Part shown: piece by piece, positions 7,916-15,410 of the stretch | How the letters are laid out: each line of letters starts with the position of its first letter | Position numbering within the stretch: position 1 is the stretch's first letter | Origin: Limimaricola litoreus | GTDB lineage: Bacteria; Pseudomonadota; Alphaproteobacteria; Rhodobacterales; Rhodobacteraceae | DNA length: 36,090 bases | Direction of reading: 5' to 3' | Assembly (NCBI RefSeq): GCF_024159025.1 | Contig: NZ_JAMYXC010000155.1 | Span: 1 to 36,090, forward strand | Made by a program: the position numbers and the translations under genes | The notes under the pieces: generated by a model | Told to the model about the DNA's origin: nothing | The model's database searches: none | The model's input: the letters and a program-made list of their open reading frames with translations, nothing else

Positions 7916-8467
7916 ATGACGAAATTAAGCGAGACTGCCCGCACCGTCCTACGCGCCGCTGACGCCGGTCGCCTGGCCGACGCCGCTCGAGCAACGATCA
8001 GGGCGCTGATCCAGCACGGCCATGACGACCAGGCTGCCACGGTGCAGCTGGCGATGTCTGAATTCCTGCGTGGCAGCGCAGTGGTGCATATCGAGACGCT
8101 GCGCCACTGGGAGGACGTGTTCGAGGCAGCGGGAGACCTGCTGGCGGTCGATCCCGACATTGCACATTGCACCGCCTATCTGGCCGGCTATCTGACCCAC
8201 CGCGAGATACAGGCCTACGAGCGAGACGTGCGCTACCTGCAGGTGTCGGCCACGGCGATGACCTACGATAACCTCAGCGCCCGGCTCGATGACGCCTACG
8301 AGATCCTGGCTGCGCTGCCGACCGTCGCCAACCCCGTCCTCGAGGCGCGGATCAAGCAAGTGGCGGAGTTGCTGAGCGACCTGACCTACGACACCGACCC
8401 GGAGCACCTCCTCGAGGCCGGCATCGACCCTGATACACGCGTCGCGGCCGTAGGGGTGGCGGCATGA
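7916..8467 (+). CDS. MTKL-family hypothetical protein, long paralogue (183 aa)
   Basis: A helical protein starting MTKLSETARTVLRAADAGRL. Its first ~85 residues are clearly homologous to the protein encoded at 10756-11106: both have MTKL, xADAGRL, a TI..L.Q.GH segment, an AM/SM.xFLRG motif and a TL.HW...DLL segment. Such internal paralogy on one plasmid argues for a maintained function. The function is unknown, and no catalytic motif is visible. GAGGAA upstream provides the start signal but is buried in a hairpin. The stop overlaps the next start by ATGA, so the two are translationally coupled. Confidence 0.75.
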   Translation: MTKLSETARTVLRAADAGRLADAARATIRALIQHGHDDQAATVQLAMSEFLRGSAVVHIETLRHWEDVFEAAGDLLAVDPDIAHCTAYLAGYLTHREIQAYERDVRYLQVSATAMTYDNLSARLDDAYEILAALPTVANPVLEARIKQVAELLSDLTYDTDPEHLLEAGIDPDTRVAAVGVAA

Positions 8468-8838
8468 TCGATGTCCTGGAAATCGAGATCGGTATGCGCA
8501 GCAGCGTCTGGGAGTTCGCCCGGGAAACTGCGGAGATGTGGCTCTCGGACGAGATGATGGCAATCACCGAGGAGCAGGTGTTGGTGGTCGCTACACCCGC
8601 GCACCTCGAGGATGAGGCGATGTGCGAACGGATCATCTCGCTCATCGCCAACACACCGGGGCTCGCTGACAGGGTCGCGGATACCGTGGCGTCCCACGGC
8701 GCTGATCCACGCCGGTCCTCCCTCTCGCTCACGATCCGACGTGACGACGCTGCTCCTACAGGGCTTGGGAATCCATGGCGGGGTGCAGAGCGGATGCGCG
8801 CCCTGCTTGGTGGTTCAGACTCGGAAATCTACGTGTAG
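8464..8838 (+). CDS. Hypothetical protein coupled to the MTKL-family gene (124 aa)
   Basis: Starts MIDVLEIEIGMRSSVWEFAR and is acidic in its first half. It is not recognised. The ATGA overlap with the preceding gene makes the start secure and suggests that the two products are made in fixed ratio. Its final 24 bases overlap, tail to tail, the end of the winged-helix gene on the other strand. Confidence 0.65.
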   Translation: MIDVLEIEIGMRSSVWEFARETAEMWLSDEMMAITEEQVLVVATPAHLEDEAMCERIISLIANTPGLADRVADTVASHGADPRRSSLSLTIRRDDAAPTGLGNPWRGAERMRALLGGSDSEIYV

Positions 8839-9165
8839 TTCGTCGTAGTCGAACTGCGCGCCCTGGGGGCCGAGTTCGACTAAACCGGCGTTCGCCAGAG
8901 CCTGTATCTCGGCATCCACGGCCCTCGCATCCAAGCCAAGCCGGGTGGCGAGTTCCCCGACTGACAGAGTGCCCTGTCCGATAAGGGCCCTGATCAGATT
9001 AAGGCGGTGGGGCGTAACTATCCGCAAGAGGAACTCGGCTGAGGTAAAGTTGACGAACGCTCCTTGTGGCTCGCCACCCGCTGCCGCGTTGGCTCGGGCG
9101 GCGACCTCCTCCCTGGAAGCGACCGAAAGTGTCAGCGTCTTCATCTCTGGCTGCTTGCCGATCAT
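8815..9165 (-). CDS. Winged-helix transcriptional regulator (116 aa)
   Basis: The N-terminal ~50 residues (MKTLTLSVASREEVAARANA) precede a winged helix-turn-helix: residues ~50-100 with LLRIVTPHRLNLIRALI, TLSVGELATRLGLDARAVDA and LANAGLVEL. This architecture is typical of small chromosomal or plasmid DNA-binding proteins of the HVO_A0114/ArsR-like type that are often antitoxin-like. The start could be the ATG at 9165 or the one at 9144 (MKTLTL); neither has a strong ribosome site. It lies 42 bases downstream of the AbrB-type gene on the same strand, so they are probably co-transcribed. Confidence 0.75.
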   Translation of the reverse strand: MIGKQPEMKTLTLSVASREEVAARANAAAGGEPQGAFVNFTSAEFLLRIVTPHRLNLIRALIGQGTLSVGELATRLGLDARAVDAEIQALANAGLVELGPQGAQFDYDELHVDFRV

Positions 9166-9207
9166 GCGTTTCGTCTCGGTCGTAGCGGGCCGCCTTGGCC
9201 AGAAGCC

Positions 9208-9426
9208 TTAGGACTCCAAGTCGATGTCGGGATCGACTGTGCCGCGGGCGTTTCGGAAGGCCGCTGGGAAGCTGTCTCCCATGGGGAGCTCGTTCCGAGA
9301 GACCGCAATGCCGTCGCCCTCGGCGCGCAGGGCGATCTGGTCGCCTTCCCCAAGCCCCAGGTTTCGGACAAGAGCCTCCGGGATCCTGACAGCGAGCGTA
9401 GTGCCCCATTTGTCGATGATCGGCAT
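9208..9426 (-). CDS. AbrB/MazE-type swapped-hairpin DNA-binding protein (72 aa)
   Basis: Residues 1-45 match the SpoVT-AbrB/MazE fold: KWGTTLAVRIPEALVRNLGL then GEGDQIALRAEGDGIAV. MazE relatives bind their own operator and neutralise an RNase toxin through the C-terminal tail. Here the tail (DSFPAAFRNARGTVDPDIDL) is acidic, as expected for an antitoxin, but no MazF or PIN toxin follows; the next gene is a winged-helix protein. The start is supported by AGGAGG seven bases upstream. The divergent region contains TATGATAG, the half-site of the three-copy operator. Confidence 0.85.
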   Translation of the reverse strand: MPIIDKWGTTLAVRIPEALVRNLGLGEGDQIALRAEGDGIAVSRNELPMGDSFPAAFRNARGTVDPDIDLES

Positions 9427-9488
9427 CCCCAGGCCTCCTGCGCCAGCTCTATGCTATGATAGCACCGTTGCCCGGACAGGAGCCTACG

Positions 9489-9698
9489 ATGACAACGTTC
9501 GAGATCATTTTGTCGAGCACTTCGGTTGTCGTGGCGATCGGCGTGTCCGCATGGATGCGGCACCTCGGGAATACCTCAGGCCGGGATCGGCAGGTTGATC
9601 CCGAGCGTTTGCAGCGCTTCATCGAGAACGCACCCTACGAGAGGCTCGATAAAGTCATGAAGCCCGGGTGGCGCGATGACGAGAAACAGCAGTCATGA
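9489..9698 (+). CDS. Small single-pass membrane protein (69 aa)
   Basis: MTTFEIILSSTSVVVAIGVS: one hydrophobic segment at about residues 5-23, then a charged cytoplasmic tail (ERLQRFIENAPYERLDKVMK). The ATG at 9489 has CAGGAG six bases upstream. The stop overlaps the next start by ATGA. The family is not recognised. The coupling to an MbcA/ParS-like protein suggests a membrane-associated partner. Confidence 0.65.
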   Translation: MTTFEIILSSTSVVVAIGVSAWMRHLGNTSGRDRQVDPERLQRFIENAPYERLDKVMKPGWRDDEKQQS

Positions 9699-10030
9699 TG
9701 GCTGCGCAGGACCTGACCCGGCCTGACGGCACGGTTGCGCTGGATGCGCTCCTCGATGCCCTGCAACTGACGGAAACCGACCTCGCCCTCGCTCTCGGCG
9801 TGCCTCGGGCCTCCCCGGACACGCCATCGCAGCGTGAGCTGCAGGATCTCGTCGAGATCCTGGCAACCGTCTCGTCATGGGCGGGATCGCTCCCCCAGGC
9901 CTTCGCCTGGTTCTCGACGCAGACCCTCCCTTCTTTCGGAGGCAAGACCGCCGCGGATCTGGTGCGCGAGGGACGGGCTGAAGCGGTCAAGTCCTACGCC
10001 GCTCGGATGGCCCTCGGCGGCTACGCGTGA
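9695..10030 (+). CDS. MbcA/ParS/Xre-antitoxin-like protein (111 aa)
   Basis: The C-terminal ~60 residues match the toxin-binding domain of MbcA/ParS/Xre antitoxins (DUF2384): LVEILATVSSWAGSLPQAFA, then SFGGKTAADLVREGRAEAV and SYAARMALGGYA at the end. The N-terminal half is a weak helical DNA-binding-like region (LDALQLTETDLALALGVPR). In known systems such proteins neutralise a RES-domain toxin encoded next to them. No RES gene is nearby; the next feature is the 108-bp repeat array. The start is fixed by the ATGA overlap with the membrane-protein gene. Confidence 0.75.
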   Translation: MMAAQDLTRPDGTVALDALLDALQLTETDLALALGVPRASPDTPSQRELQDLVEILATVSSWAGSLPQAFAWFSTQTLPSFGGKTAADLVREGRAEAVKSYAARMALGGYA

Positions 10031-10079
10031 GGTGCAGGTGAATTTCCGCATCAACGCTTCGCCGGGATGAAATAGACCT

Positions 10080-10470
10080 GAAACACGTGTTCCCGCGGGA
10101 ACACGGGCCACGCTGCGGCCACTGTGGGTCCCGGTGGGGCACCTTGGTTACGCTTGGCTCGCTCCGTGTAGCCAGGAGCGCCCCGCCGAAACACGTGTTC
10201 CCGCGGGAACACGGGCCACGCTGCGGCCGCTGGGGGTCCCGATGAGGCACCTTGGTTACGCTTGGCTCGCTCCGTGTAGCCAGAAGCGCCCCGCCGAAAC
10301 ACGTGTTCCCGCGGGAACACGGGCCACGCTGCGGCCGCTGGGGTCCCGATGGGGCACCTTGGTTACGCTTGGCTCGCTCCGCGTAGCCAGGAGCGCCCCG
10401 CCGAAACACGTGTTCCCGCGGGAACACGGGCCACGCTGCGGCCACTGTGGGTCCCGATGGGGCATCTTGG
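10080..10470. repeat. Four ~108-bp direct repeats each carrying a perfect 20-bp palindrome
   Basis: The palindrome CGTGTTCCCGCGGGAACACG is identical at 10086-10105, 10194-10213, 10302-10321 and 10409-10428 (spacing 108, 108, 107). Each unit also has a conserved GGGCCACGCTGCGGCC stretch, GGTCCC, and a CTTGGTTACGCT hairpin arm. The inner TGTTCCCGCGGGAACA differs from the bacterial parS-like TGTTCCACGTGGAACA at only the four central bases' inner pair. The array could be a centromere or a high-affinity repressor array. Open frames through it are by-products of the repeats. Confidence 0.9.
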
Positions 10471-10710
10471 TTACGCTACGCCCGCTCCATGTAACCAAGA
10501 CTACGACTGATCGATCCTCCGCATTGCCGCGGGGTCTCATAATCGCCAGCGGCGCAATCCGGCTTCTTGGTTACGCTATGCCCGTTCGGTGTAACCAAGA
10601 AAATCCTCGCCAAGGACCCTTATAATTAGAAAATAAATCAAATACTTGTATTCATCGCCGACCCCGGCGGGCCGCCTTGGTTACGCTATGCCCGTTCCGT
10701 GTAACCAAGG
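10466..10710. repeat. Three CTTGGTTAC/GTAACCAAG hairpins continuing the repeat array
   Basis: CTTGGTTAC and GTAACCAAG pair perfectly at 10466-10499, 10566-10599 and 10675-10710 (the last with a tenth base pair), each around a 16-base loop of type gctatgcccgttccgt. The same left arm occurs at 10143, 10251 and 10358, where the right arm has decayed to GTGTAGCCAGG. An AT-rich stretch (10619-10655) lies between the last two copies. There is no gene in 10031-10755. Confidence 0.85.
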
Positions 10711-10755
10711 TTCAAGGCGCTCCCTCAGGTCTTGTGCCTGGGCAGAAGTAGAGGA

Positions 10756-11106
10756 TTAGGCCACGATATTGGCCGCTTCGGTTACAGCGCCTGCTTCCAA
10801 GGCACGGATGACCTTGCAGATGCAGAAACCCGCGACTTCGGACGTCTCGTCCGCGATGCGCTTCTCTCCGCCGTCCCAGAGCAGGTCATAGGCATCACTC
10901 ATCAGTTCCAGCCAGTGATACAGCGTCTTGAGCGGCCCCAGAGGACCACCGCGCAGAAAATCTCCCATCGAGCGATCGATGGCCTCGGCGTGTGAGACAT
11001 GGCCGAGCTGATGCAGGGTCTCGATGGTGCACGTAGCAGCCATCACCAGCCTGCCCGCGTCGGCGCTTCGGAAGATTGTGCAATCGTCGTTGTCCAGTTT
11101 GGTCAT
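10756..11106 (-). CDS. MTKL-family hypothetical protein, short paralogue (116 aa)
   Basis: MTKLDNDDCTIFRSADAGRL at the N-terminus, then TIETLHQLGH, SMGDFLRG and TLYHWLELMSDAYDLL, matching the first ~85 residues of the 183-residue protein at 7916. It ends about where the longer one continues. The ATG at 11106 is chosen because AAGGACGAGAG precedes it and the homologue also begins MTKL; the frame is open further upstream to 11166. Its 3' end faces the last hairpin of the repeat array, which may act as its terminator. Function is unknown. Confidence 0.75.
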   Translation of the reverse strand: MTKLDNDDCTIFRSADAGRLVMAATCTIETLHQLGHVSHAEAIDRSMGDFLRGGPLGPLKTLYHWLELMSDAYDLLWDGGEKRIADETSEVAGFCICKVIRALEAGAVTEAANIVA

Positions 11107-11269
11107 CTCTCGTCCTTGCTCTTGGCCGGGATCGAGATGGATACGTTCGGCCCATCCGAAAAACATTCCCTTTGATGGCCATCACCTCGAGCCTTGCGAG
11201 CCATCCGCTTGCGCTGCCGATTTCCGGCTATCCAACCAAATTCTTTCCGGCCTCGGCCGCCGGGACTCA

Positions 11270-11293
11270 TCTCCTGTCTGACACGACAGGAGA
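11270..11293 (+). promoter_or_regulatory. Hairpin sequestering the ribosome-binding site of the excisionase-like gene
   Basis: TCTCCTGTC (11270-11278) pairs perfectly with GACAGGAGA (11285-11293) around a six-base loop. The right arm contains the AGGAGA Shine-Dalgarno for the ATG at 11302. It could be a translational brake or a repressor operator for the recombination module. Confidence 0.6.
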
Positions 11294-11301
11294 CCCCGCC
11301 C

Positions 11302-11856
11302 ATGCAACATGCCTCGACCACAGAGCCGGCCAGCTGGACCCAGGAGAAGCTGTGCGAGCACCTGAATGTCGAGCGCAGCGCGATCACGAAGATCGTCAAG
11401 CGGACCGGCCTTGAATCGATCGGCGGCAAATATCCCTGGCGACGCGTCCTGCGCGCGGTGCATCGCACCGAGGGCTACCTGCTGGCCGAGCATCTGGACG
11501 CCCTGAAAGCCCGGCATGCCTCACCTGCCCTGCATGCGATCACGGATCTCGAAGAGGATCTGAAACAGCCGCTCTGGGACTTCGCGCGGATGGCCACCGC
11601 GATGGGGTATCGTCCGAACACGCTGTCCAGGAAGATCCGCGAGGGTCGCATCACCCTGCCCTTCCCGGTGATCCAACTCGGCCCGCGGCTGCGGCACTAC
11701 CGGCCGCTCGACGTCCGGCTTTGGCGCGATGATCAGCTGCTGCTGGATCTCCCCAAACCCATCGATCCGACCCCCACGATCCCGGCGCAGTCGGCCGAGA
11801 CGCAAGCGCCCGATGATCCCGGCGAGGCGCTCGAAAAAGCGCTTTTCGGGGGGTGA
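11302..11856 (+). CDS. Excisionase-like DNA-binding protein of the recombination module (184 aa)
   Basis: Two helix-turn-helix-like segments are visible: WTQEKLCEHLNVERSAITKI (about residues 12-31) and a second at ~95-125 (FARMATAMGYRPNTLSRKIR followed by EGRITLPFPVIQLGPRLRHY). The second has the helix-plus-wing look of MerR-type excisionases, which bend DNA to control recombination direction. The C-terminus is acidic and proline-rich. The ATG at 11302 has CAGGAGA eight bases upstream, within a hairpin. It heads a same-strand series with two tyrosine recombinases. The role as directionality or accessory factor is inferred. Confidence 0.7.
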   Translation: MQHASTTEPASWTQEKLCEHLNVERSAITKIVKRTGLESIGGKYPWRRVLRAVHRTEGYLLAEHLDALKARHASPALHAITDLEEDLKQPLWDFARMATAMGYRPNTLSRKIREGRITLPFPVIQLGPRLRHYRPLDVRLWRDDQLLLDLPKPIDPTPTIPAQSAETQAPDDPGEALEKALFGG

Positions 11857-11884
11857 CGTAGGGGCCAGCGGAAGCCTGCGGAAT

Positions 11885-11921
11885 AGCCGGAAAAAAGCGA
11901 AACCCCCGTTCGTTTCCGGCT
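11885..11921. repeat. 9-bp inverted repeat upstream of the first recombinase
   Basis: AGCCGGAAA (11885-11893) and TTTCCGGCT (11913-11921) are exact reverse complements. TTTCCGGCT also occurs at 11221 and TTTCCGGCC at 11244. These could be recombinase- or regulator-binding sites in the recombination module. Confidence 0.5.
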
Positions 11922-12011
11922 CAGGGAAATGAACAAAAGATCCGCTTTATCGGCCGGATAGGCACCCAAAACGCGGTTTAGACGGAAATCACGAGCAGCA
12001 AGGACCACCAG

Positions 12012-13916
12012 ATGACGCAGCACTTCTCCCTCTCAAGCGAAACCACCACGACAGCCCGGATCGACACCATGCAGGACGTCGCGGACTGGGTCGTCGCGCA
12101 GGCCCCCAACCCTGAGGAGCCGCGCAAGGACAATCCGGTCGGCTACCTGCTGCAAGCGCTGCGCACCCTGGTCTCGCACTGCGCCGGCGCGCCGCTTTCG
12201 ACCATGCCGGCCGATCCGGCCTGGATCGAGGAGCATTTCCCCAAGGTGGTGAAGGGCGTGCATCCGCGCCCCGAGCTGGGCCAGTCGGTCGGGGTCTATC
12301 AGAAATGGCGCGCCGACCTCCTGCGCTCCATCAAGAAGGCGAACGGCGCCGAGGCCGAGGTGAAGGCGCTCCGCGCCCGGAAGGACGGTTGGGCCGATCT
12401 CATCGCCGCCGTGCAGCTGCACACCACCACGCACGGCGGCTCCATCCATCCGGCGGCCCTCTCCCCGCTCACCAAGCTCGCCGACATCGCACGCCGGGCC
12501 GGAGTCGAGCCTCGGGATCTGGACCAGCCGGACGTCCTCAGCCGGCTCGAACAGGGTTTCCGCCTGCCGCTCGATCGCCAGGATGCCCGGAATGGCCAGG
12601 ACTTCCTGAACAAGCACGCCTACATCCCCGAGCTCGCGGCCGAGCTGCCGCAGGCGCCGGTGGTGACGTTCCCGATCCTGCGGGCCTACGCACCGATCCC
12701 CGAGCACATCGACGCCTTCCTGGTCGGGATGGTCGAGACGGCTGCCAAGCGCGAAGACAAGGTGATGAAGAAGGACAGCCAAGGGGTGGTAGACACCACC
12801 AAGTCCGGCTGGCTGTCCGCGCTGCGCCATCACGTCCGCACCCTGCCCGACTGCCCCGCCGAACCGGACCTGGACTACCCCCGACCGATCACCAACCTCG
12901 ATGGTGTGAATGACGCGGCCGCGCTGTTCGAGGCCGACCACCTCTACGCCAGCATCCGGCGCACCGCGGCGGTGGAACACCTGCCCGGCACGATCATCCA
13001 TGTCAGCGCCTACGACTATTACTCCGCGATCATGGTCGTGCTCAGCCGCAACGGCCTGATCGACGCCGAGACCTGCTGGGGCATCAAGGACTCCGAGTTC
13101 ATGGTGGATGGCAAGGCGCTGGCCCACGGCATGACCGCAGCCAACCAGGCATGGTGCGAAAACCTGGTGCAGAATCCCCTGGCCCGGCGGCGCTTCCGGA
13201 ACTTGCACCGGATCATGCAGGCCAAGGCCAACGATCTGCTGCCGCCGGAGGCCCTCGCCATGCCCCGAAGCGACGCCAAGCAACGCGCGGCCTACCGCGA
13301 GTTCGTCACGAGCCAGCTCACCGGCACCCAGTTCGCCCGACTGCGCCAGCTTGGGGTCTGCGCCGCGGCCTGCGCCATCGAGTATGCCGGCCGACCGATC
13401 CGCAAGGCTAACTGCCTTGGGCTTCGCATCCACGGCAGCACACGCAACTTCTTCACGCCAACGAAGCACCGTCCCTATTACGGCTTCACTTTGGGCGCCC
13501 ATGAAACCAAGGCCGGCAAGCAGGAGACTCTCACCAAGCTGCACGATAAGCTGCATGGTCCCCAGGTGTTGCGCTGGTATCTCGACGTGATCCGGCCGCT
13601 GTTCGAGCATGCCGAGGCGAGCATCTACCTGTTCCCGGGGGTCACGAAGCCCGGCCAATCGCTCAACCACAAGACCTTCGACACATGGTTCCAGCGCGCG
13701 GCCTCCGACGCGGACATGACCATGACCTTCCATCTGTGGAGGCACGGTTACGCCTCGCTCCTGCTCGCGCAGGACTGGGGCAACCTCGCGCACGCCGCGG
13801 CAATGCTCGGCAACACGCCGGCGGTCTGCGGCCGCAATTACGCCTGGATCGACGAGCAGCGCCTCTTCCTCGACGGCCAGCAGAAGATGATCGCGAGCGC
13901 GGAGGCTGACCAATGA
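12012..13916 (+). CDS. Large divergent tyrosine recombinase (634 aa)
   Basis: The C-terminal third carries the tyrosine recombinase signature. Candidate box I arginine is R464 in GRPIRKANCLGLRI, the strand lysine K500 or K503 in HETKAGK, then HLWRHG giving H574 and R577, and the nucleophile Y610 in GRNYAWID. The spacing of HxxR to tyrosine (~33 residues) is normal. The ~440 residues before this are far longer than in phage integrases and are comparable to TnpB of Tn554-type elements. The start is supported by AAGGA seven bases upstream. It overlaps the second recombinase by ATGA. It probably cuts and joins the ends of a mobile unit together with its partner. Confidence 0.85.
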   Translation: MTQHFSLSSETTTTARIDTMQDVADWVVAQAPNPEEPRKDNPVGYLLQALRTLVSHCAGAPLSTMPADPAWIEEHFPKVVKGVHPRPELGQSVGVYQKWRADLLRSIKKANGAEAEVKALRARKDGWADLIAAVQLHTTTHGGSIHPAALSPLTKLADIARRAGVEPRDLDQPDVLSRLEQGFRLPLDRQDARNGQDFLNKHAYIPELAAELPQAPVVTFPILRAYAPIPEHIDAFLVGMVETAAKREDKVMKKDSQGVVDTTKSGWLSALRHHVRTLPDCPAEPDLDYPRPITNLDGVNDAAALFEADHLYASIRRTAAVEHLPGTIIHVSAYDYYSAIMVVLSRNGLIDAETCWGIKDSEFMVDGKALAHGMTAANQAWCENLVQNPLARRRFRNLHRIMQAKANDLLPPEALAMPRSDAKQRAAYREFVTSQLTGTQFARLRQLGVCAAACAIEYAGRPIRKANCLGLRIHGSTRNFFTPTKHRPYYGFTLGAHETKAGKQETLTKLHDKLHGPQVLRWYLDVIRPLFEHAEASIYLFPGVTKPGQSLNHKTFDTWFQRAASDADMTMTFHLWRHGYASLLLAQDWGNLAHAAAMLGNTPAVCGRNYAWIDEQRLFLDGQQKMIASAEADQ

Positions 13917-15364
13917 CCGCGCGCCACATCCTCCTGCGCCCCGCGCACATGGCGCCCCTGCGGGATCATCCGGCGATCGACGCGATGTCGGATGCCGAAC
14001 TCCGAGCCCTCGAGGCCCTGATGGGTTTCCGCGCCGATCAGGCGCAGGCTCAGGTCGCGGGCTGCAAGCTGCCGCCCGTGCAGGCTGCGGACATCCAGGC
14101 CTTCGCAGAGCTGCGCGACCAGTCGCCGGACGATCTGCTGCACCTGGCCGCGGCGCTCGAGCGTCTCGGGCTCACCCGGTTTCTCATCCCCACGCGCCAG
14201 GCAGCCGAGGCGCTGCGGCACCGCCGCGAATTCGCGGGGATCACGAAAGGTTGCAACAGGGACTACAAGCGCCGGGTTTCGGTGCCGGTCGAGGATCTGC
14301 CCGCTGACTGGCAGCAGACCCTGCGGCGCCTGCGGCGCGAAGGACTCTCCACCATTGTCCGCATGGAGAGCCGCCTCGGCATGTTCGCCTGGTCCTGCCG
14401 GCAGGCCGGTTATCCGGTCGATCTCGGCTGCATCGAGGCGTTGCAGACCTTCTACCAGGATATGCGGAAGCGCTCGATCGACCACCAGAACGAGCAGAAC
14501 AGGAAGAAAGGCTTTGCAGCCAGCATCGACACGCCCCGCTGGGCCTACCTGCGCGGCGCGTGGGAGGAGCTGCGGCGCTTTGCCCGGGCGCACGGGATGC
14601 CGCAGCAGGTCTGGGATACGATCACGGAGACCTACGACAGGCTGACGCGCCTGGAAGAGCAGCAGGAGGCCCTCAAGTTCTCCAAGCTGCACGACGCCGG
14701 CACCGCATCGGACCTGCTGCGAGAGGCCGAAGACATGCTGGCCAAGGCCAAGACCTTGAAGGCCGCATCGAAGCGCCACGCCTTGCGCAACCGTGCCGTC
14801 GCGATCGCGCTCGGACTGGCTGTGCCGGCCCGACCTGGCGACGTCGAGAAGCACCATGTCCTTGGGAAGGGGATCACCTTCGAGCCGGGACGCGGCGCCT
14901 ACCGCATCCGCTACGTGCCGGAAAAGACCAGGGGCAAAAGCCGGCGTCCGCTCAACATCCCGCTGCTGCCGTGGTGGAACAAGTTCCTCGACGCCTTGGT
15001 CCTCCAGGACCAGGATCCGAGCTACATCGGAGAGCTGCGCGCGAAGGCGATCGCGGAGCAGCGGCCGCTCTACGTGCAATACGACGGCACGCCAGCCGTC
15101 TATGCTTGGTATTCCCGCATGTGGGAGATCGTGACCGATACCGGCGGTCATATCGCCCGCACGCTCGTCTATGACGAGATGGCCAGCGAAGGCGAGTTTG
15201 GGATCCGCTACGCCCAGGCCGCTGCGCACCATGTCACCGGCAGGATCTCGGCCAAGTATCGCTCGGCGAGGGCTGTCCAAGCGAGCTACGATCTCGCCCA
15301 CGACACCATGATCGCCATGATGGACGAGGACCACGAGGACGACGACATCTCGGATCTGTTGTGA
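13913..15364 (+). CDS. Second tyrosine recombinase-like protein, partly degenerate (483 aa)
   Basis: Box I is recognisable as GLAVPARPGDV (R307), followed by the lysine strand EKTRGKSRRPLNIP (K338 or K342), typical of integrases. At the end, GRISAKYRSARAVQASYDLA supplies a candidate nucleophile, Y459. A clear HxxR box is missing; the region has GIRYAQAAAHHVTGR instead. It may therefore be a non-canonical recombinase or a structural partner. GGAGG lies seven bases before the ATG and the start overlaps the previous stop by four bases, which implies coupled synthesis. Multi-recombinase sets are known (Tn554 TnpABC, RIT and GInt elements), but I cannot assign this to one. Confidence 0.75.
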   Translation: MTARHILLRPAHMAPLRDHPAIDAMSDAELRALEALMGFRADQAQAQVAGCKLPPVQAADIQAFAELRDQSPDDLLHLAAALERLGLTRFLIPTRQAAEALRHRREFAGITKGCNRDYKRRVSVPVEDLPADWQQTLRRLRREGLSTIVRMESRLGMFAWSCRQAGYPVDLGCIEALQTFYQDMRKRSIDHQNEQNRKKGFAASIDTPRWAYLRGAWEELRRFARAHGMPQQVWDTITETYDRLTRLEEQQEALKFSKLHDAGTASDLLREAEDMLAKAKTLKAASKRHALRNRAVAIALGLAVPARPGDVEKHHVLGKGITFEPGRGAYRIRYVPEKTRGKSRRPLNIPLLPWWNKFLDALVLQDQDPSYIGELRAKAIAEQRPLYVQYDGTPAVYAWYSRMWEIVTDTGGHIARTLVYDEMASEGEFGIRYAQAAAHHVTGRISAKYRSARAVQASYDLAHDTMIAMMDEDHEDDDISDLL

Positions 15365-15410
15365 CCGCCGCTACAAAGCTGCACCTTATGAGCGAGGGAG
15401 AGAAAGCAAA

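Noticed and set aside
10086-10470. CRISPR array
   Set aside because: Units are ~108 bp and nearly identical along their whole length, without unique spacers, and no cas genes are present.
10051-10625. Several open frames through the repeat array
   Set aside because: They merely translate the repeated DNA and show the same peptide several times without ribosome sites.
12033-13913. 626-residue open frame antisense to the first recombinase
   Set aside because: Its protein is low in recognisable domains and mirrors the high-GC codon positions of the recombinase, which has catalytic motifs and a ribosome site.
13838-15334. 498-residue open frame antisense to the second recombinase
   Set aside because: Same reason: a GC-driven shadow of a gene with recombinase motifs and a coupled start.
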